This document shows positions 1-8,784 of a stretch of 64,000 nucleotides of DNA, in pieces (position 1 is the stretch's first letter; every line of letters begins with the position of its first letter). The notes beneath the pieces were generated by a model that did not search any database, was not told the origin of the DNA, and saw nothing but the letters and a program-made list of their open reading frames with translations. The stretch comes from Lewinella sp. 4G2 (GTDB taxonomy: Bacteria; Bacteroidota; Bacteroidia; Chitinophagales; Saprospiraceae): positions 1,488,001-1,552,000 of the forward strand of contig NZ_LVWJ02000014.1 in NCBI RefSeq assembly GCF_001625015.1. Reading direction: 5' to 3'. Made by a program: the position numbers and the translations under genes.

Positions 1-3000
1 CAAACGGCCACTTCCGACTATAATTCTCTGTACGAGAATAACGCAACTAGGGTCACGGTAAATAAACTCAATCATAAAGTTGAATTACTCTATCCGAAAG
101 GAGCCATCTTCTACCGTGTACGTACTGTTCATTACGATGCTCAGGGCCTGCGCCGCCACGGAAAATGGAGTTCTAACAGGCCCATCAATCTCGTACGTGG
201 CGACGTAGTAAAAGTAAAGGGCCTCGAAAGCGAACTCAACTGGAGAGCGAGCACGACCTACATCGAGGGGGGGAAAAATCTTCCCAGCGTAGAATACTAC
301 GACGGTACGTTGCGTACCCGCCAGAAGGTAGCTATGTCCAATAAAATTGGCAGAGCCATCATCTCTCAGCCAGTCTACGATCGCCACGGGCGCCCCGCGA
401 TCAATGTGTTGCCAGCACCCACGGAAAACGTGTCGATGGCTTATGATCCTGAATTTGCCAGCGTGGATGAAGGAGCCTCCCACCGGCCATACCTGAGTCA
501 GGATTTCGATGGTGACTGCAGTCTGGAGCCGAAACCGATGAGTGAGGCTACTGGCGCCGCCCGCTATTTTTCACCTACCAATCCTCGCAAGAATGAAGGC
601 AATAACGCCTATCTACCCCAAGCGGAAGGCTACCCCTACTCCGTCACCGAATGGACGGCCGATGAGTCGGGCAGGATCCGCCGGCAGAGTGGCGTGGGTA
701 AAACCTTCAAATTTGGGGGAGAGCACGATACCCAGTACTTCTACGGTAAACCTAATCAGGCCGAACTCGATCGCCTATTTGGCAACGACGTAGGGGATGC
801 TCACCATTACCTGAAGAACACGAGCATTGACGCCAACGGCCAAATTCGCGTAGCCTACGTCGATGCAAAGGGCCGGGAAATAGCTACCGCGCTTGCCGGT
901 GACGCGCCGGATAACGTTGCTCAGCTCGATCAAGGCTTCAACGCTACCGTCAAGGAATCTACGGTCAGTGTATTGAATAACCAACGTCAGGATGCACTCC
1001 TGGAATCAACCGAAAAAATAGTTGTTACTAACGCTGGTACGCATACGTTCAATTATTCCCTTACCCCGGGGACGAGCGGCGCACCCTGCGATGATGACGA
1101 TTTATGCTACACCTGTGCGTACGACGTCACCATCCGTATTACGGCCACGAATTGCAGCGCCGGCAATGGAATTTTGGCAGAACAAACCGCTCGTAATATT
1201 GAATTAGCGGATTTTTTACCCGGGTGCTCCGGTAGTACCCCCTCTACCGATTTGAATTTTTCGGAAGTGCTCACGGTCGGTGAGTACACCATCACGAAAA
1301 CACTTCGCGTATCCGAAGACCTCAAGGTAGCTGCAGCCGATGATTTTATCTCTAAAACCAACTGCCTGCCCTCCCTCGAAGAATTAACGAACGACCTGTT
1401 CATGGAAATGGATACGTCTGGTTGTGACCAAACCTGCGAAGAATGTGTCCTCTCCCTCGGGAGCGAAACTTCATTCGTCGATGAACTGAAAAGTCAGTTC
1501 ATCGCTGGAGGGATGAGTGACGCTGAGGCCACTTCCGCCGCTCAGGCTGCCTATCAGGCAACCGTCGAGGAATGTATGGCCCCCTGCTACCTGGCAACGG
1601 AATGTGACGCCATCCGTATCTCCATGGAAAACGACGTCTCCCCCGGCGGGCAGTATGCGCTGTACGAATATGATCCGGAAACTGGGATGCTTGGTAGCAA
1701 CGACCCTACTTCCATCTTTTACGATAACGTTTATAAGAAGAATAAATTCGTATATTTGGACGCAGACGGTATTCCTGACAGGGTCCGCAATGAAGCGGGT
1801 GCAATGGTCAGCCCGAATGACTTACCAATTGACATGTTTTTGGCTAACTGGAAAGCCAGCTGGACCAGCACCCTCATCGAGCACCACCACCCCGAATACT
1901 GTATTTACCAGGAATGGTGCCTTGATCAAAATAATCAGCAGGATAGCCAGTTCGACGCCGCCATGGAAGACGTCCTCGATTACGAAACGGCCCTCGCTGA
2001 AGGTATTATCGATGCAAACGGTAATATTATTAACAACCCATTTTTCGCGGAGGGCGGCGCCGGCTACGATTGCGTGAACTTGCGCGATAGCCTTTTGGCC
2101 AACATCGTGCCGGGCACTTCCGTAATTTCCTACGTTACTACCACGATCTACGGCCCCGAGGATGGCCCCTGTAATGTCGGCATTGGCGGTGGCACCGAAG
2201 GAGAAAATAACGCTGCCTGGGAATTATATGCTACCCTCTACCACAGTATCAAACAGGGGATTATTGCCAGAAAACGCGCTCAGCTGGACGACTGTAATCC
2301 AGTTGTCGAATGTATCGGCAATACTGAATTGACCGCCTGCAACGGTACTTCACCTAATCATTATGCCACCAAACAGCGCCGCGTTATTAACGTGGAAAGC
2401 CCGGATGGCCCCGTCGATCTTGATCAAATTCAGGCAGACTTCGAAGCCGATGAAGCCATCTTCATCGCTGATTGCCAGGCTAGCTGCGAAACGAGCGCCG
2501 ATGCCTGGTTGTGGCAACTGGGAGAGTGTATTCCAGTAGATAAAAGAGACGAAATTCGCGCCGGCCTCATCCAGGTGTGCCAGTCGGGTTGTGACATCCA
2601 GCACCCTAACGGCTCCTCAACCACCCCAATGGGCCAACCGACTGCCTTGGGCGACACCAGCTTCGATGACGTAGTCGCTCGGGTTATGAACGGTATGTCT
2701 CTGGACTGTGCCGAAGGCTGTTCCGTGTATAACCTAACGGAGCCCCGCCCCTACGAAACCCCTGCTTACGCCGGTGGCCGCACCGTGCAAACCCTCGCCA
2801 ATACCTGTGCCTGCGACCAGATCAACAATCTGGAAGCGGATTACCAGGCTAACCCTGAAACCTTCGAAACTTTCGAGGATTACCTCGCCCAGTTCGGTGG
2901 GCCAACACTCGTTCAGGAAGAGATCGATGAAATTAAAGCCTCCTGCAACGCCGGTACCACCAACGAATTACTTACGGAGGGCATTTCTCTGCCCTTTTAT

Positions 3001-6000
3001 CTCGATTGCAATGTCTGCCAGGATTGCGATCAGATCAATCAACTTAAAAGCACTTTCGACGCCAACGAAGCCTGCGATGAATCCAGCCCATTCTACTACG
3101 ATCTATTGGCTAAATACATCAACCGTGCCCTCGGCTTCTCCCGCTCTGACGAAGATTATCGGTTATTCCTGGATTCCTGTCCGGGCGCTGGCGCGGGTGC
3201 CGGGAACGGGGCAAGCAATATAATCTGCCCCCTTCCGGTAAATGAAGAAGACTTGGATGCATTGACCTGCGTCGGGGCGCTTAAGGAACAAGCAGCAACC
3301 GGAGCCGCTAACCTGCGGCGACAACTGGCCGCCGAACTCCGCCGTGAGTTCAACAGTAAGTACGTGATGGATTGCCTGGATAACGGCCAGGAAACGTTCA
3401 CCGCTACCTCTTTAAGCCAGGAGTATTACTATACCCTTTATTACTACGATCAGGCGGGTAATCTAGCGCGTACCGTTCCCCCAAAAGGGGTCGATTTACT
3501 CACGGACGCTGAAGTTGCGGCGGCGGCGGCTCACCGAAGCAATGGCACAAGTCCCGCTACCTACCCGGATCACAGCTACGCAACGGACTACACCTATAAC
3601 GCCCTGAATAAAGTCGTCAAGACAAAAAGCCCCGATGCCGACGTTAAGTACGCTTGGTTCGATGAGATTGGCCGGATCGTCCTTACCCAGGAGGGCCGCC
3701 AGCGAGACGGGTCCGCGGAAGATGGCGCCAACTTGTACAGCTACGTGGAGTACGACCCACTTAGCCGGCCAAAAGAAAGTGGGGAGCTGATAGCAACCGC
3801 TAAAGTCAGCCCCGACGGGAAACTGAGCCCATTGGATTGGTACAACCTCACCAACGGCCTCTCGGCTGACAAGCGGATCAATGTCACCAAAACCTACTAC
3901 GACCTGGCGCCCGGGCAACTACCGGCCATGTCTGATGTGCGGGATCGAAACCTGCGTAACCGCGTTGCCATGACCAGTTGGGAAGCCGTGAACGACGATG
4001 ATGATGACACATTTGCGTTCGCGTCCCACTATGCATACGACGCCGTAGGAAACGTATCGGTACTCATTCAGGACTACGCTGAACTGGCATCCATCGGCCA
4101 GCAGTATAAGCGAATGGATTACGAGTACGACTTTTTGAGTGGAAATATTAACGCACTGTTCTACCAAAAAGGCCAGGCCGATCAATTTAGCTACCGCTAC
4201 CGCTACAATGAGAATAATGAGTTGACGGAAGTACTCACCAGCGTCATTTCCACCGACTACGCGGAGGATATGTTCTGGGAGCGGGACGCCGAATACAGCT
4301 ACTATGATCACGGGGCACTCAGCCGTACCGTCCTGGGGCAACAGCGGGTTCAGGGTCTTGATTACGCCTATACGCTACAAGGGTGGCTTAAGGGCGTCAA
4401 TGGCTCCGCACGTACCGGCCGCGACATGGGCGGCGATGGGTACGACAAAAACCCACTCGTCGCAAAAGATGCTATCGCCTATACCCTAGGTTACTACCAG
4501 GGTGACTACAAGCAGATCAACACCAACCCAGCGAAAGCCATCGAAATGGCTACGTACTGGCGGATGGAACTCGATGGTCCCAACCAGTACAATGGCAATA
4601 TCCGCAACGTACAGTTAGATATCCAGGAGCTGGATCCAATCGCATACGTTTATCAGTACGATCAAATTGGTCGCTTGAAGGGCAACCGTGCCTACCTCGA
4701 CCCTAACCTGGAAGCCTATACTTGGTCCGGCAGTGCCCAAACCCAAAGGTTCCGTGAGCTACTATCCTACGACCTCAACGGCAACATCACCAACCTTGCG
4801 CGCAGCAACCAAGATGGCAACTTCCAGGACTGGATGACCTATCGCTACGAGCAAGGGACCAACAAACTCCGGTACGTAGACGATTCAAGGCCCGCCGCCT
4901 CTTACCAAGGCGACTTCGACGACCAAGCCCCGGGCAACTACGCCTACGACGCCTCGGGCAACATGATCCAAGACGTCTCCAAAGGCATCTCTGACATCGA
5001 ATACTACCCCACAGGCTTCGCCAAGCGATATGCGCTGGCAGCGGGGGCTAGTGTGAATTTGTCTTATGGGCCGGATGGTATGAAATGGGTGGAGCGTAAG
5101 ACGAATAGTAAAGGAATAGTAAAAAATACGGTTTATGTGCGTGATGCTTTGGGTGCCGAGCTAGCCAGATATGAGTATTTAAATGAAAATGAATTTATTT
5201 GGAAGAGTCAATCTATAGTCGGGATAGAAGAGTTAGGTTCGTTTTATTTTGAGTCTGATTTAGTGTCTGTGATAGAGGAAAATAATAGCCAATATTATAA
5301 AAAAAGTTACTTTCTGTCTAATCAAGTAGGCTCAGTAATAGCAACTATTAGTGATCGAAAAAAGTTGATATCGAGTGCTTCTACAAGTTGTTCCGCGTAT
5401 GTCAGGACGGCAAAAGATTTTTATAGCTTTGGCCATATTATTAATGAGAGGCATCACTCTGATGAATCATTTGATGATAAGTTCTCATTTGCTGGAAAAG
5501 AAATCAGTGACGTCACAAATTTGTATGATTTTGGAGCGCGTCATTATGATCCATCTATTGGTAAATGGAGTTCGATCGATCCTCTGGCAGACAGTTTTGC
5601 CCCACTGTCACCCTATAACTATAGCTTTAATAATCCCGTATTTTATATTGATCCGAGTGGAGAAAGTCCAATATCAATATTTGCCAAAGCCGTTGCTAAA
5701 GCGGGCCTAAGGCGAGCTGCAAAAGAAACAGTTGAAAGACTAATAAAGAATAGACTTAAAGCGTATATGTCTAAAGGTTGGGCGAAGCAACTCGGTCAAG
5801 ATGCTTTAGACGCAATTGATCTGGCCACATCGCAGGCATGGTGGGAATACGTGATAGAGTTTGTACCTGTTGCGGGCGATGCTTACGGTGCAGCTAAATT
5901 AGGAGAACAAGGCTATGCGATTTATAAAATCACTCAGCGTTTTGAGGCTTTAGCGTCAAGTGCAAGTAAGATCGCTGGTAAGGCTTGGAAGAAACTCGGA

Positions 6001-6351
6001 CTGAACTCAAGTCTTTCTGGAAAAGGCGCTGATATAATCGAACGCTACACTAAAAAATTCAACAATCAGGGAGATCATTTATCCGAAAGTGACCTAGTTG
6101 GGGCGACTAAGGATTTGTTTGGACGCGGTATTAAAAAATCAGATGGAACATATTGGGACCATATTGGAGAAGTCAGACAAGCTTTAGGCGGTATGGGCAA
6201 ACAACTAGCCAAGCTAAGAAAGCAAATTGACTCTGGTGATTTTGATGGAGATTCTCTCGAAGCAGCGGAAAGTTTATATAAGGAAGTTCAAAAACGAAAA
6301 GATCAAGTTCAAAAAGTTCTTAAACAGGCGGAGCGGAAAGCTCGGAAATAA
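1..6351 (+). CDS. RHS-repeat polymorphic toxin protein, 5'-truncated by window edge
   Basis: The frame is open from base 1, so the gene begins outside the window; 2116 residues are visible. The N-terminal visible part (NWRASTTYIEGGKN, YDRHGRPAINVLP) resembles the leader found in large Bacteroidota RHS proteins. A long Cys-rich section follows, then YD/RHS repeats such as YAYDASGNM and the RHS core ending YDFGARHYDPSIGKWSSIDP and YSFNNPVFYIDPSG at about 5520-5660. After the core comes a variable tip of about 225 residues. It ends with SDGTYWDHIGEVRQALGG and a charged helical tail, which I read as an Ntox28-like (polymorphic toxin type 28, RNase) domain. RHS proteins export such tips to inhibit neighbouring cells. 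Base composition turns from GC-rich to AT-rich around 5030-5100, suggesting tip exchange. The RHS call is firm; the toxin class is inference, though the next gene fits it. Confidence 0.9.
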   Translation, partial: QTATSDYNSLYENNATRVTVNKLNHKVELLYPKGAIFYRVRTVHYDAQGLRRHGKWSSNRPINLVRGDVVKVKGLESELNWRASTTYIEGGKNLPSVEYYDGTLRTRQKVAMSNKIGRAIISQPVYDRHGRPAINVLPAPTENVSMAYDPEFASVDEGASHRPYLSQDFDGDCSLEPKPMSEATGAARYFSPTNPRKNEGNNAYLPQAEGYPYSVTEWTADESGRIRRQSGVGKTFKFGGEHDTQYFYGKPNQAELDRLFGNDVGDAHHYLKNTSIDANGQIRVAYVDAKGREIATALAGDAPDNVAQLDQGFNATVKESTVSVLNNQRQDALLESTEKIVVTNAGTHTFNYSLTPGTSGAPCDDDDLCYTCAYDVTIRITATNCSAGNGILAEQTARNIELADFLPGCSGSTPSTDLNFSEVLTVGEYTITKTLRVSEDLKVAAADDFISKTNCLPSLEELTNDLFMEMDTSGCDQTCEECVLSLGSETSFVDELKSQFIAGGMSDAEATSAAQAAYQATVEECMAPCYLATECDAIRISMENDVSPGGQYALYEYDPETGMLGSNDPTSIFYDNVYKKNKFVYLDADGIPDRVRNEAGAMVSPNDLPIDMFLANWKASWTSTLIEHHHPEYCIYQEWCLDQNNQQDSQFDAAMEDVLDYETALAEGIIDANGNIINNPFFAEGGAGYDCVNLRDSLLANIVPGTSVISYVTTTIYGPEDGPCNVGIGGGTEGENNAAWELYATLYHSIKQGIIARKRAQLDDCNPVVECIGNTELTACNGTSPNHYATKQRRVINVESPDGPVDLDQIQADFEADEAIFIADCQASCETSADAWLWQLGECIPVDKRDEIRAGLIQVCQSGCDIQHPNGSSTTPMGQPTALGDTSFDDVVARVMNGMSLDCAEGCSVYNLTEPRPYETPAYAGGRTVQTLANTCACDQINNLEADYQANPETFETFEDYLAQFGGPTLVQEEIDEIKASCNAGTTNELLTEGISLPFYLDCNVCQDCDQINQLKSTFDANEACDESSPFYYDLLAKYINRALGFSRSDEDYRLFLDSCPGAGAGAGNGASNIICPLPVNEEDLDALTCVGALKEQAATGAANLRRQLAAELRREFNSKYVMDCLDNGQETFTATSLSQEYYYTLYYYDQAGNLARTVPPKGVDLLTDAEVAAAAAHRSNGTSPATYPDHSYATDYTYNALNKVVKTKSPDADVKYAWFDEIGRIVLTQEGRQRDGSAEDGANLYSYVEYDPLSRPKESGELIATAKVSPDGKLSPLDWYNLTNGLSADKRINVTKTYYDLAPGQLPAMSDVRDRNLRNRVAMTSWEAVNDDDDDTFAFASHYAYDAVGNVSVLIQDYAELASIGQQYKRMDYEYDFLSGNINALFYQKGQADQFSYRYRYNENNELTEVLTSVISTDYAEDMFWERDAEYSYYDHGALSRTVLGQQRVQGLDYAYTLQGWLKGVNGSARTGRDMGGDGYDKNPLVAKDAIAYTLGYYQGDYKQINTNPAKAIEMATYWRMELDGPNQYNGNIRNVQLDIQELDPIAYVYQYDQIGRLKGNRAYLDPNLEAYTWSGSAQTQRFRELLSYDLNGNITNLARSNQDGNFQDWMTYRYEQGTNKLRYVDDSRPAASYQGDFDDQAPGNYAYDASGNMIQDVSKGISDIEYYPTGFAKRYALAAGASVNLSYGPDGMKWVERKTNSKGIVKNTVYVRDALGAELARYEYLNENEFIWKSQSIVGIEELGSFYFESDLVSVIEENNSQYYKKSYFLSNQVGSVIATISDRKKLISSASTSCSAYVRTAKDFYSFGHIINERHHSDESFDDKFSFAGKEISDVTNLYDFGARHYDPSIGKWSSIDPLADSFAPLSPYNYSFNNPVFYIDPSGESPISIFAKAVAKAGLRRAAKETVERLIKNRLKAYMSKGWAKQLGQDALDAIDLATSQAWWEYVIEFVPVAGDAYGAAKLGEQGYAIYKITQRFEALASSASKIAGKAWKKLGLNSSLSGKGADIIERYTKKFNNQGDHLSESDLVGATKDLFGRGIKKSDGTYWDHIGEVRQALGGMGKQLAKLRKQIDSGDFDGDSLEAAESLYKEVQKRKDQVQKVLKQAERKARK
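3183..3200 (+). repeat. Dispersed 18-bp motif (example inside the RHS gene)
   Basis: GGGCGCTGGCGCGGGTGC, one of twelve copies of the form GGGCGCTGnCGCrGGTGC in the window. Here it codes GAGAGA. Other copies: 11469-11486, 14051-14068, 16356-16373, 24786-24803, 31152-31169, 42458-42475, 45262-45279, 46051-46068, 53728-53745, 54840-54857 and 59048-59065 (last with one change). Confidence 0.75.
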
Positions 6352-6358
6352 CAATTCT

Positions 6359-6772
6359 ATGAATAATATAACTTTATCAGAAAAGGCAGGCCTTCGTTGG
6401 CTAGGTGCCGCGCCTGCCGATAATGACTCTTACGTTCTTAAAAACTCTTTTAAGTTATACAATAAAGCTATTTCGGATCTTGATGTCGAAGACGTCAGGT
6501 TTTTAATAAGCCAAAGAATTGGCTTATTGATATCTGTTCCAATAGCTCTCGATTTTTTGGAAAAGAATATTTTAGCTGAAGGAGATTATTACGAAGGTGA
6601 TTTATTAAAGGCCACTCTCAATATTCCAAAGAATTTTTGGTTGGAATCGCCATCATTAGCCCTAAGAATTACAAAAATTCTAAAGGAGAATAAAAATGTT
6701 TTGAATGAACTTATGGAAGGAGATGACATTGATCGCGAAATTGGGAAAAAGTGGATCGATATGATCTCATAG
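6359..6772 (+). CDS. CdiI-type immunity protein for the RHS toxin tip
   Basis: This 137-residue cytosolic protein starts at ATG 6359, seven bases after the RHS stop; an earlier in-frame ATG at 6227 lies inside the RHS gene and is not preferred. The central stretch DVEDVRFLISQRIGLLISVP and the following AEGDYYEGDLLKATL match the pattern I know from contact-dependent growth inhibition immunity proteins of the CdiI_3-like family (an LIxQxIGL segment, then AEGDFYxGDLL). Its position directly behind a variable toxin tip and its low GC, like the tip itself, indicate that the two moved as one cassette. Its expected job is to bind and neutralise the RHS C-terminal nuclease. Family assignment is from memory of the motif, not a search. 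Confidence 0.75.
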   Translation: MNNITLSEKAGLRWLGAAPADNDSYVLKNSFKLYNKAISDLDVEDVRFLISQRIGLLISVPIALDFLEKNILAEGDYYEGDLLKATLNIPKNFWLESPSLALRITKILKENKNVLNELMEGDDIDREIGKKWIDMIS

Positions 6773-7351
6773 TTTCATGTAGGTGCCTTCAAAAAAGCCT
6801 CTATAGCTAAACTGAGAACCGCTGTTACGTTGCCTAATTTTCTCCGACGGTCTGCGCCTCGACACATCCGGAATAACCATCTACAAGCTTGCCGAACTAA
6901 TTGTTAAGATTAACCGGGTAACGCTTAGTTAATATTTTCGACAACGATATTTCTATATCGCTGCATATTCCGATACCACTGACCCTACTCTTCCGGAGTA
7001 CTGCCCACCCCTGTTGAGAGCCTGCGCTAAACAGTGATAACGAAGATAATTTACCTGACGCTTTTCTTGGACTCTTGCCCTCAAGTTCTATTCAACGGAC
7101 TTCGGGTAACAGACGATCCAAGATGGCGTCGTCGATGGTGAGTTGGGCGATAACCCGTGCCATTTGCGGGCCTAGCGGGCTAACTTTAACGCGTTGTGGT
7201 GGGTGGCTGCTAAAATTGGGGTGTTGGTAGGTAGGCCTCTAATCGGTCACGTGAAGGCCAGCGAGAGAGAAACTGCTCCTTTTCTATTAAGAGCGAATGC
7301 TCTGCGGGAACACGTATCTTCGGGAACAACAAAAACAACACCGACCTACCC
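6773..7351. other. Intergenic stretch, no intact gene
   Basis: I find no convincing complete gene in these 579 bases. Two short protein-like remnants can be read. One is on the plus strand near 6838-6930 (FSDGLRLDTSGITIYKL, then a stop). One is on the minus strand ending at 7092 (ARVIAQLTIDDAILDRL). Neither has an adequate upstream frame. They may be decayed orphan toxin or immunity modules, which are common behind RHS genes, but I cannot name a family. Confidence 0.4.
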
Positions 7352-7672
7352 GTGGCCATCGACAACCCCAAAGTCATTGATTTCATTTCAACGAGCCAGG
7401 ATGGAAAACGGGTGATTTTAACCATCAGTAATCATCTGGATTGGGAAGACGTGGAAAGTCATCTCAGATCATTACAGCGCAAACTTTACGCGTATCTAGT
7501 TTACGTGGAGTCTGGTGAACTCGGGGCTAGTGGTATGAAATTTCAGGGGCTACAAGTAGTCGTCAGCGTAAGGTGTAAATACCCTGTTCCTTCGATTGGC
7601 GAGGATTTCTACCGGGTAATCACTCCCTATTTTATGGAGCGTGAGGTGGTGTTGGAGTATAGAGACCAATAA
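7352..7672 (+). CDS. DUF6572 domain protein
   Basis: A 106-residue protein with the DUF6572 pattern: it opens AIDNPKVIDFISTSQDG, continues ILTISNHLDW and has a C-terminal half with LQRKLYAYLVYVESGEL. In this family a short protein predicted as a mixed alpha/beta fold is often found near polymorphic toxin loci, where an immunity-related role has been suspected but not shown to my knowledge. The start used is GTG at 7352, where the family's usual N-terminus begins; there is no clear ribosome binding site. It lies about 580 bases behind the RHS immunity gene, with decayed sequence between, so it could be an orphan immunity-type gene. Confidence 0.6.
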   Translation: MAIDNPKVIDFISTSQDGKRVILTISNHLDWEDVESHLRSLQRKLYAYLVYVESGELGASGMKFQGLQVVVSVRCKYPVPSIGEDFYRVITPYFMEREVVLEYRDQ

Positions 7673-7710
7673 GACATAAGGGCCTGGCCTAAATAAAATT
7701 ATGATCCTCA

Positions 7711-8394
7711 ATGAGAGCAATCGTCAGGTTTGAAGTCTATTTTGTCATCCTTTTATTGGCAACAACCTGCTCCAATGCACCCCAACACCTGGTAGTGGAA
7801 GACGCCTCCCTACTACTGCAAAAGGCCTCCGAAGTTGAAGAATCTGGTTGGGGAAACCCTAGTCTATTTCCCGACACCTTCAGCCTCCCTATCGACGGGG
7901 AAACGGTTGACTTCACCAAATACTCCACGTCCAACGGCGCCATCACTTGCATTGCTCCAAACAATTGGGCGTTAACGCATAAGGATAGTACCGGTTTTTT
8001 CTTCAACGCTCCGGCAGATAGCAGAGTAGCGTACTTTTCGATGTACGTAAACGACAAGGCATCGGCGATTTCAACGAGTGCGATGGGAGCGTATTTGCAG
8101 GATGTAGAATTCCCCAACGCCTACCCGGAAGGGAGCATCGAACGCTTCACCTTAGATGAAACCGATGCCGTGCTGCTGTACAGTAGCATCGGAGAAAACA
8201 AAGTCCAATACTACCTGATGGCAGACGCGGAAAACTACGTTCGTGTATTTACAATCACGGGCGTAGATGAGCTGGCATTTTACGAATTAGCTGCCTTCAT
8301 TCTGAATTCCGTGACGGTAGAAGGAGAATTGGTCGTGAACCCTGATAGTGCCATCTCATCATCGATCAGGGTTGGGGTTGGGGTTGGGGATTGA
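7711..8394 (+). CDS. Secreted lipoprotein of unknown function
   Basis: The 227-residue product opens with a hydrophobic signal (FVILLLATTC) whose Cys fits a type II lipobox, so it is probably a lipoprotein. The remainder is soluble and beta-rich in appearance (GAITCIAPNNWALTHKDSTG, FFFNAPADSRVAYFSMYV), reminiscent of small PsbP/LpqN-like folds, but I cannot assign a family. The 3' end contains a GGTTGG-type tandem repeat at about 8368-8391 coding a VGVG tail, so its C-terminus may vary by slippage. The next gene starts about 70 bases downstream on the same strand. Confidence 0.55.
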   Translation: MRAIVRFEVYFVILLLATTCSNAPQHLVVEDASLLLQKASEVEESGWGNPSLFPDTFSLPIDGETVDFTKYSTSNGAITCIAPNNWALTHKDSTGFFFNAPADSRVAYFSMYVNDKASAISTSAMGAYLQDVEFPNAYPEGSIERFTLDETDAVLLYSSIGENKVQYYLMADAENYVRVFTITGVDELAFYELAAFILNSVTVEGELVVNPDSAISSSIRVGVGVGD

Positions 8395-8465
8395 GCTGGT
8401 TTGCCCACTTAGTGATTGAATCCTACCACATTGCTACTGTCTATGTAGATTATCTGACCCCGCCC

Positions 8466-8784
8466 ATGTCTAATGCATCCAAACCGACCATCGCTCTATC
8501 CATCCTTGGAGGAACCATCGTTTTCTTCTGCGCACTGCACGCCCTAACCCAAAATCATACCGAGGGTCTTCTCGCGTGGTCCATAGCGGGCGTATTCGCG
8601 GCCATCTTCATTGGTGTAGCCCTATGGCTGAGCGGGCGCGAGGCTAAAGGTCCTCTCTACCTCTTTGTGGTAGGAACCGCCATTAGTTTCCTGATTATGG
8701 TTAACATCGAGGACAAAGATTCTATTTTTCAGGGCAAGATCCTTCAAGAGGTCAACGTAGCGGATCCCTCTTCAAAACTTACTA
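8466..8784 (+). pseudogene. 5' part of a membrane-protein gene split by an IS630 element
   Basis: Starting at ATG 8466, this fragment encodes three hydrophobic segments (ALSILGGTIVFFCALHAL, LLAWSIAGVFAAIFIGVAL, PLYLFVVGTAISFLIMV) followed by NIEDKDSIFQGKIL and a soluble stretch ending SSKLT. At 8784 the reading frame runs into the insertion sequence and stops within it at 8840. If the element and one copy of its TA target are removed, the frame continues without a break into the fragment at 9901, giving a 176-residue protein with a membrane anchor and a soluble C-terminal domain. Function is unknown. Confidence 0.7.

Noticed and set aside
6838-7163. Remnant peptides in the gap behind the immunity gene as real small genes
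   Set aside because: Too short, no starts or signals that fit, no family recognised; noted only in the gap entry.
7194-7415. Short plus-strand frame before the DUF6572 gene
   Set aside because: No protein-like features and overlaps the better supported DUF6572 start.
8368-8391. GGTTGG run at the lipoprotein gene end as a phase-variation tract
   Set aside because: Only about four units and at the extreme C-terminus; slippage would change only the tail, so no switch is supported.
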